Assembly: GCA_037178855.1 (NCBI GenBank)
Contig: JASJZC010000001.1
Coordinates: forward strand, 1,550,001-1,614,000
Length of the DNA stretch: 64,000 nucleotides
Direction: 5' to 3'
Origin: Oscheius sp. JU75
Taxonomy: Eukaryota > Nematoda > Chromadorea > Rhabditida > Rhabditidae
The position numbers were made by a program, and so were the translations under genes. Of the stretch, positions 58,101 to 64,000 are shown one piece after another. Positions within the stretch are counted from its first letter, which is position 1. The number at the start of each line of letters is the position of its first letter. Under the pieces are notes generated by a model. That model searched no databases. It was given only the letters and a program-made list of their open reading frames with translations, and had not been told where the DNA came from.

Positions 58101-59877
58101 AATGATTGCATATTCTTACCCAGCTTTAAAACTCGACAAAATGGCGTTTTAACTTAAAAATAGACCTCGGGCGAGATCGAAATAGGGTCGCTTGGGTCAT
58201 AAATCGCAGATAAACAGACCAGACTTTTAAAAAATCTCAAAGTTTTAGGTCCTCGACTACCTGCTGGCCGTAACGCGAAAGACGAGCAAGGACAAATTTG
58301 TTCTCGTCTCCAACTACACACAGACCATCGACCAGTTTCAAGAGGTAGCATTTTTACTTATTAACTTACTAGCCTAAATCAGTTATGTCGCCTACGAGGC
58401 TACGGCTTCGTGCGCCTCGACGGCTCGATGTCAATCAAGAATCGCGGCAAAATTGTCGAAAAGTTCAATGACCCGGAGAGCACCGAATTCTGCTTCTTGC
58501 TGTCCTCCAAGGCCGGTGGCTGTGGTCTTAACTTGATCGGCGCTAATCGGTCAGTTTCTCGCTTAAATTGACAGTAACGGGTGAAGCGCGTGCTTTTTGA
58601 ATTCGAATTTTGCAGGAAAAACTCAAAAACCTCGGATTCCTGTTTCTTTTTCCACTTTCGGTGACTTACACTAGCTTTTTTCGATTTAAAGTGAATCGAT
58701 TCAGCGTCAAAAACTACATATAGACATTATTTCGTCAGAAAAATTACCGAAAGCAAAGAGGAAAGGAGAAGAAGCTTTACCCTTGAACGGACATTTTCTT
58801 TGTATATATCCGCGATTTTTCTGTCGGAAAAGACATAGCTGATCTAATTTTTGATGGTGAGTCGGTAATTTCAGATTGGTAATGTTCGACCCGGACTGGA
58901 ATCCGGCCAATGATGACCAGGCAATGGCGCGAGTCTGGCGCGACGGACAGAAGAAGAACTGCTTCATTTATCGCCTACTCGCAAAGGGATCAATCGAGGA
59001 AAAGATGTTCCAGCGACAGACCCACAAGAAGGCCCTCTCCTCGTGTATCATCGATGCCGGAGAGGATGTGGCCAGACATTTCAGCTCGGATCAGCTGAAG
59101 GAACTCTTCAAGCTCGAGACCAACTTCCCGTCGGATACACATGAAAAGTCGGTCTTTATTCTTAGGGGCCGAGTGGCTCAGTTGGTTAACTCTCCAGCTA
59201 TAAATCTGTATAAAAGGGGAACGGGCTCGACCCCCTGGTTGGTCAAATTCCTTTTTTCTGCTCAGAATACCTTTTTGAAAGCTGGTCAGCCGCTGCGTCG
59301 AACCCCGATCGTCTGGTTCGAGAGTGGCGCCACTTACCAATACACTTCGTTTCGCTAACATTTTGAAGGGCTATAACTTTGTTTGGCCACAGAGAACCCC
59401 TAAATATTATTGCATATTCTCACTCAACTCTTCAAAATGTTATCTTACAAAAATTTTGAGCTGGGGTGGGATCGAACCCGGGTCGTCCGCGTCGTAGCCG
59501 TTAGTGTCTAGAATAGGCTACAGGCAGATGGCTTCAGACAAACTGAATTGCTATTCTTTTCAGACTGAAATGCAAGCGCTGTTTTGTCGGCATTGAGACG
59601 CTGGACCCCCCGGAGAATTCCGACTGCGCCTCCGATCTGTCTCACTGGTTCCACTCGCAGAAAGATGCCAAAAAGGTCAGTATTTTCTGTCCCTTGCTCA
59701 TTAAAATACCAAAATTTAAAGATAGCTGACCCGGTTTTGCGTGCCGTCTTCGACTGTGGCAGCATCTCGTTCGTCTTCCATCAGAAGTCGCACAAGGCCG
59801 AGGTCAAGAAGAAGTCAAAGGAGGAGGAGGACGAGGAGTATAAGCCCGACGAGGAAGACGACTTCGAAGAAGATTAG
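55174..59877 (+). CDS. RAD54L: RAD54L, SNF2-family recombination translocase
   Basis: Sixteen exons (55174-55329, 55374-55400, 55502-55574, 55614-55756, 55801-55904, 56208-56449, 56491-56615, 56656-56774, 56819-56896, 57396-57522, 57564-57857, 58249-58344, 58383-58549, 58875-59147, 59564-59675, 59722-59877) encode 763 residues; human is 747. A basic N-terminus is followed by RALGLGKKK and [20 protein letters not shown]. Helicase motifs: [14 protein letters not shown], Ia [38 protein letters not shown], then [54 protein letters not shown], and a C-terminal zinc region CKRC...DC. An acidic tail extends past the usual end. RAD54 remodels RAD51-DNA joints in homologous recombination. The acceptor 'tttacag' is three bases before the ATG. 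Long introns contain SINE copies. Confidence 0.97.
56040..56165 (-). repeat. Half SINE in RAD54L intron 5
   Basis: Only the second unit is present: 'gggatcaaaccagggtc', then 'tacaataggccac' and 'ggtggctttagaca'. Confidence 0.6.
56930..57185 (-). repeat. Dimeric tRNA-like SINE in RAD54L intron 9
   Basis: First unit with 'ggggatcgaactcgggtc' at 56955-56972; second with 'ggggtcaaatccgggtcg' at about 57108-57126. Confidence 0.7.
57955..58240 (-). repeat. Dimeric tRNA-like SINE in RAD54L intron 11
   Basis: First unit with 'gggatcgaacccgggtcg' and A-box side 'tcacctcttaccgctg'; second with 'gcgagatcgaaatagggtcg'. Confidence 0.7.
59165..59252 (+). repeat. Near-complete tRNA-like sequence in RAD54L intron 14
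   Basis: 'ggccgagtggctcagttggt' gives a strong D arm and A box; 'gggctcgaccccctgg' a B box about 35 bases later. 5' ggccga can pair with 3' ttggtc. An anticodon stem is not clear, so a tRNA pseudogene or SINE head is more likely than a working tRNA. Confidence 0.5.
59255..59540 (-). repeat. Dimeric tRNA-like SINE in RAD54L intron 14
   Basis: First unit 'gtcgaaccccgatcgtctgg' with 'ggcgccacttaccaatacac'; second 'gggatcgaacccgggtcg' with 'tagaataggctac'. It directly follows the tRNA-like sequence at 59165. Confidence 0.7.
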
Positions 59878-60612
59878 ATCGTTTTTTGTCCAAAGTTTCT
59901 GTTCATATTTTTAATGTGTATCTTTCTTTCTCTTTCTCTTATTAACAGGTATCATTTTTCACTCACATATCCTAGTCCAGAGTTTAGAATTAAACTTCAA
60001 AATATTAGAGAGAGTCATATTGACTGGCAGGGATAGAGAAAGAAACAGGATTAGATAGAACAGAGACAGTGATAGTGACAGAGACAGAGTTGGACATAGG
60101 GAAATATACAGGGACGGGAACAGTGGGTAACAGTTAAAGAGACAAACCAGTGACAGTTACTGTAACTTGGACTATGATAGTGACATATTGGTCAGGAACT
60201 GATAGTGACTGAGAGGGAGAGACAGTGGTCAGAGACGGTAACAGGCAAACAGATACGATGAATGACAATCATGCGCCTGTGGAGCAGCAAGAAACCTGGT
60301 AGGCTTACTTTGGAAAGAGTAGCAGCAACAGTAGAACGGACAACAAATTGCGAACTGTCCCTGTCTGAATTAGAAGTATTAGAGTTGACAGGAAATAACA
60401 TGTCTAAGCAGAACTTGTCTTTTGGAAAGAACTCACTTTCGACAGCTGTCTACCCCGCTGCTGTCGTCATCTACCGCATCAAGATGCTGGTATTTCTAAT
60501 TTTTCACCAGACAGTGACAGACAATAAAGCCAAAGATACTGACCGTGACATAGACAGTGACAGTTACATAGAAGAAACATTGGCTGACAGTGACAGAAAG
60601 GTAATCTCCCAG
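59878..60612. repeat. GACAGTGA-rich spacer and unresolved 5' exons of the next gene
   Basis: 60000-60250 is built of degenerate gacagtgacagag units with no gene. Short plausible exons at 60258-60298 and about 60440-60490 (..AVYPAAVVIYRIKM) may belong to the membrane-protein gene, but their phases do not join cleanly. Confidence 0.4.
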
Positions 60613-62255
60613 ACCTGATTGTGGTCTCTACGTCAAGGACATCGACCTCTCTCCCGGTCTCGCGGTCACGAAATTGTGGGTCATCCTGCGGCGAAAAGGG
60701 CCGCCATCTGATCCCCCGGCACTTTTCTTAACTCTAGCCTCTATTGATCTATCCTTTCTCTTAAATCCGAATTCTTTCCTTCAGAAACATGAGACACGAG
60801 GCTCCCTGTCTCCCGGCCTCCTTCACCTGGTCCTCCGAGGACAGCTTCTACTACGGACCAGCCACCTGTGAGCTGCTCCATTACAAGCCGGCCGCCTTCA
60901 TGGCCGGTGTGATCGAGTTTGCCATCCTCTTCGCCGGATCCATGTGCTTTTGGCGTGAGTTTGTGATCGAATTCATGGCCATATAACTTTTTTGACGTGG
61001 AGAACCGATCGCTACCAATATTTTTCATAGAATATAGGTATTGCCAAAAAACAAAGAAAATTTCAAGATGCTGGGACTTTAGCTGGAAGATTAACCTTTC
61101 TGCATTTTTGAGCGAAAATCGAAAAATAACTTACCGAACTCCCAAAAGACGGAGCCAATATTTCAGAGTTTTACCATGTGAGCGAGTCGCTCGAGTTCTG
61201 GGTCCTCGCGGCAATGTTCTTCGTCTTCACAGCTTCCATGGTCACCACGGCGTTGATGGTATTAATAGCATTTTCACCAAAAAAGACGTGACATATTTAG
61301 TTTATTGGTCTCTTCATCGAACAACCGAATCTCCTTCTCCCGAAGGTTGCATTCATTCAGGCAAGTACATTTGTCAGCTTTGGGAGTGAAGATAAACTTT
61401 TTCTACTTTGTGATGTTCTACAAAGTTGTAGGGCTTGATGCACTCTACAACTTGGTAGAACAGTGCAAATATGAAAAATGACCGGATCCATGGGAAGAAC
61501 CCGCTCGAAGTTGGAGGGTTTGATCAATGTTAAGTAACGATCCAAGCTTCCGGTCAAAATTTTCTGTGTATTTTTGGATTCGTTTGGAAGCTCTTGACTC
61601 GATTTAATCGATAAAATAGGTTTCAAGACTGACAGAACGTCACAGGCCAAGATTTCCTAACGCCGTCGCGGCCAACGCGCGAAATGACAACGGCCAGAGG
61701 GTTCGATCTCGCTCGAGGTCTAACTTCTCTGTAAAGTATCATTTTATAGAGAAGTTTATTGCGAAAGTTGTGTATTAGTAAGAGGCGCCGTTACGGCCCG
61801 CATGACCCGGGTTGAACCCCCGTGGATGACAAACTTTTTCAGAGGATGTTTTGAGAAAAGAAAGGAATAGAAATGGTTACAGCAAGTCTTTTCCCATAAG
61901 TTTATCAACGAAAACGGAAAATTTTTCAGTTCTGGACCTTTCTCCTAATGATCATCGCCTTCACCTCAATTGCGGTCATGTCAGTCGGCCTGGATCTGAC
62001 CAACCAGGTCTTCAGCTATGCTTTAAAGTATGAATATTTTAACAGAAAACGAAAGTATTTAGGGTGGAAGATATGGAGAGAGACTTCGGGCCCCTGTGGC
62101 CGTTCAACATCAGCGTCGTTTCTTTCTTCACAGCGGCCTTAAACATTTGGATCAAGGTCCTGGTGACCTCAGCCAGGAACTACATACTGGACAAGGAGCA
62201 TTTTACTCAGCAGCCAGTGATCGAGATGGAGAAGACTCTGCCCCAGCCAGAATAA
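60613..62255 (+). CDS. Multi-pass membrane protein, possibly TMEM179-like
   Basis: Phase-matched exons 60613-60675, 60785-60954, 61167-61258, 61930-62027 and 62063-62255 give about 205 residues. An extracellular-type segment with three Cys (DCGLYVKDI, CLPASFTW, CELLHY) leads to three clear membrane helices, AAFMAGVIEFAILFAGSMCFW, LEFWVLAAMFFVFTASMVTTA (running on into FWTFLLMIIAFTSIAVMSVG) and ISVVSFFTAALNIWIKVLV, then a charged tail ending LPQPE. The Cys-W-...-Cys loop, the helix order and a MERDFG-type acidic loop before the last helix recall TMEM179, but similarity is weak. The N-terminus and first helix are unresolved. AATAAA is at 62260-62265. Intron 3 (671 bp) carries a SINE. Confidence 0.6.
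61412..61465. repeat. Short hairpin repeat, copy 2
   Basis: Arms 'gttctacaaagttgtag' and 'ctacaacttggtagaac' are nearly perfect complements. Related to 53085-53135; both are in introns. Confidence 0.6.
61545..61850 (+). repeat. Full-length dimeric tRNA-like SINE
   Basis: First unit box 'agggttcgatctcgctc' near 61697; second unit 'tgtattagtaagaggcgccg' and 'gacccgggttgaacccccg' near 61770-61825, then 'gacaaactttttcag'. Confidence 0.7.
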
Positions 62256-62559
62256 GCCAAATAAAATTACGTGTTTTACGAGAGAGAGAGAGAGAGATTT
62301 CTTCGGCTTTAATTAGGGAAAATTTTTTTACAGTTGTCCCCCTCCATTACTCAACAGATTCTTCTCTTCCACCTGGGACAGGGACAGGTACGGAGACAGT
62401 TACAGGGAGAGAGACAGGGAGAGGGAGACAGCGATAACGTGAGAGGCAGGGACAGAGACATTATTATGACCATTTACAAATTGATGACTTTGAAGATCTC
62501 ATTAAGCTGATCAAGTATAGTTTGCCAAAATGATGTAACCAGCCAAAAAGAATGACGGG

Positions 62560-62665
62560 AAGGAATTTGCAGTTTCAGCTTTTAGAAGCTTGGTGTATTG
62601 GTAAGCTTTCGAACCCCACACGATCCGTGTTCGATTTCACGGAGTTTGATTTTTCTTTGACCTTT
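62560..62665 (+). repeat. Degenerate tRNA-like SINE fragment
   Basis: 'cttggtgtattggtaagc' (A side) and 'atccgtgttcgatttcacgg' (B side), between the membrane-protein gene and BLTP2. Confidence 0.55.
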
Positions 62666-62778
62666 TCTCGCCCATCCCGTGCAAGAGCAAAAATCAATAA
62701 ATTTATTATCTTTGTACATAACAAAAAACCTATACACAATGAAACCGGTATACTCTGTCCAAAATTATGACGCCTTCT

Positions 62779-63524
62779 CTACTTTCTTCTCCTGCGCTCC
62801 ACGCCGCCCGGGGTCTGAAATAGTTTTTAGAAGTGTCTACTATGAGAAAAACTGACCGCTCCGAGTGTGATTCTTTTCTTCTCCTCCTCGGTCATTCCCT
62901 CCGGGGGCTCGACAGTTCCGGTCCTATTTCGCAGCAGCTTGTGCTTCATAAACTGCTGTATGAGTATCCTTCGACAGCGCTGCTTGACAGCCAAGGAGAG
63001 ATCGAGCCACGTCCAGTTTTTCTCGTGATACTCGCAGAGAGGAAACAGGAAGCCGAATCGGTCCACGTCTTCGATGTTCTTGTCTTCTTTGCCCTGGAAA
63101 TAATTGGTCATTAGCGAAATATAATCGTTGCTGTATAGCGCAGCTGGTTAGATCCCCATGGAATCAGGTACAAAAAGTAGTGAATGTCATGCGAGGACAT
63201 TACAGGAAAAACTTAAAACTGACATAGTTTTGAGCTGAATTGAAGAAAAAGAGCGTTAAAAATTGGAAAAGATGCGTAAGAACGAGGCCAAAAAAGCCTC
63301 TAGACAAACGTGCCTACCTTATAGGAGACGACGAAAGGGACCTCGGGAATCTTAATGTAGAGGAAAAAGTTGTTGTCGTGTGCTCGCTGTCGCATCCTCT
63401 CGATGTCGTTAATCTCCTCCGGCTTCAGCTTGCCATTCACGGCGCTCCCCTTGCGCTCCATCTGCATGCCCCTGTTGCTTCGCATGCTGAGCGTGCCCGT
63501 TATTCTCCTGGTGAAGGAAAATTT
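62779..63524 (-). CDS. BLTP2: C-terminal exons of BLTP2/hobbit-type bridge lipid-transfer protein (partial)
   Basis: Three phase-0 exons (63318-63524, 62857-63093, 62779-62814) give the last 159 residues; the rest runs off the right edge. Motifs: LKPEEINDIERMRQRAHDN, FLYIKIPEVPFVVSYKGKED, NIEDVDRFGF, PLCEYHEKNWTWLDLSLAVK and the basic C-terminus VERRRRK. The 'IKIPEVP..VSYKGK' and 'EYH..TWTWLDL' pattern fits the C-terminal region of the KIAA0100/hobbit/SABRE family, long rod proteins that carry lipids between the ER and plasma membrane. Assignment relies on memory of the family; BLTP1 is the main alternative. The last exon codes just 11 residues. Donors GTAGGC and GTCAGT are good. Confidence 0.65.
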
Positions 63525-64000
63525 CTGTAAAATTGAGGATTTTGCTGTTTAAAAAGCCCTTCCACTGCTGCTTAAATGATTAAACAGGGAGCGCATTTGA
63601 ATTTGAATTTGACGCACAAGCTTCAATTATCTTGAATTTCAGTCCCGTTTAACATTTTTCGTGCTTTTCCCCATTCCCTCAGTTTTTAAATGCGCTTAAT
63701 CGACTCGGCGTTAAATTTTACTCAAGATTCGTCTTCTTTGACATAAAAAAATTGCAATCAGAAATGGAGAATTTCGACGGAATGCTTTTTTTTTTAAACA
63801 TTTTACAGAGATTTTTTTGTCAAAATAGGCGTATTTGGCGTAGATTTTGGCGCGGAATCGAATATACGCACTTAGAGGGCAAAAAATGTGTCTAAGGCAC
63901 CGAAAAATGAAAAAGGAAGCTGAAATCCAAAATGTTCGAACATCCCGCTCAAAATTTAAGTTTAAAAACGCGTTCCGCGAAGCACCTTTAAGAAGGTATA
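63525..64000. other. Intron or repeat sequence at the right edge
   Basis: Holds part of the TTAATCGACTCGGC repeat family (63600-63720) and AT-rich sequence. No further BLTP2 exon was recognised. Confidence 0.45.

Noticed and set aside
63125..63165. tRNA gene start (tatagcgcagctggttagat)
   Set aside because: Only an A-box-like stretch; no B box follows at the right distance.

Overview
The window is nuclear DNA of a compact animal genome. Genes are split into many short exons by GT-AG introns, mostly 40-60 bp. A minority of introns (about 0.4-2.8 kb) carry repeat copies. Typical animal families are present: FAM135, NOB1, a RNF126-type RING ligase, SEC11, both RPB4 and RPB7, RPS3A, ARFRP1, eEF1-gamma, GRAMD1/Aster, SNX3, RAD54L, the BLTP2/hobbit C-terminus, ISG12/IFI27-like proteins, a DOMON protein and two macin antimicrobial peptides. 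In nearly every gene a 3' splice acceptor lies within about 0-20 bases upstream of the start ATG, and several same-strand neighbours are only about 80-210 bp apart. That is the pattern of spliced-leader trans-splicing with operon-like pairs. Macins, ISG12-like genes and this pattern would fit a small-genome invertebrate, perhaps a spiralian, but the phylum is not settled by the sequence.

Layout. 0-1 kb: last exon of an unidentified basic protein (+), converging on FAM135 (-, 0.93-6.3 kb). 7.5-13 kb: NOB1 and RNF126-like (+), then POLR2G and SEC11 (-, 13.1-16.6 kb), each a possible operon pair. 16.6-18.6 kb: fold-back repeats. 18.6-21 kb: two ISG12-like genes (+), the first defective, converging on RPS3A (-). 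21.5-24.4 kb: ARFRP1 (+) against a secreted DOMON protein (-). 25-34.8 kb: repeat-rich zone with Ty3/gypsy remnants, a family of hairpin-bearing repeats, two small candidate genes and a decayed VPS4 copy. 35-36.8 kb: tandem macin genes (-). 38.3-39.9 kb: eEF1G (-). 40.4-41.2 kb: POLR2D (+) and a closely following ORF. 41.7-50 kb: GRAMD1/Aster (-), with repeat-filled introns. 52.8-54.1 kb: SNX3 (-). 55.2-59.9 kb: RAD54L (+). 60.3-62.3 kb: a multi-pass membrane protein (+). 62.8 kb to the right edge: BLTP2/hobbit C-terminus (-).

Most named genes are core housekeeping: ribosome biogenesis and translation (NOB1, RPS3A, eEF1G), RNA polymerase II (RPB4 and RPB7, which form the stalk heterodimer), secretory and endosomal traffic (SEC11, ARFRP1, SNX3), lipid transfer at membrane contacts (GRAMD1, BLTP2) and recombination (RAD54L). 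The macins and ISG12-like genes are candidate innate-defence genes.

Exon boundaries were read by eye from splice sites, reading-frame phase and remembered family sequence. All family names rest on motif recognition, not on a database search.
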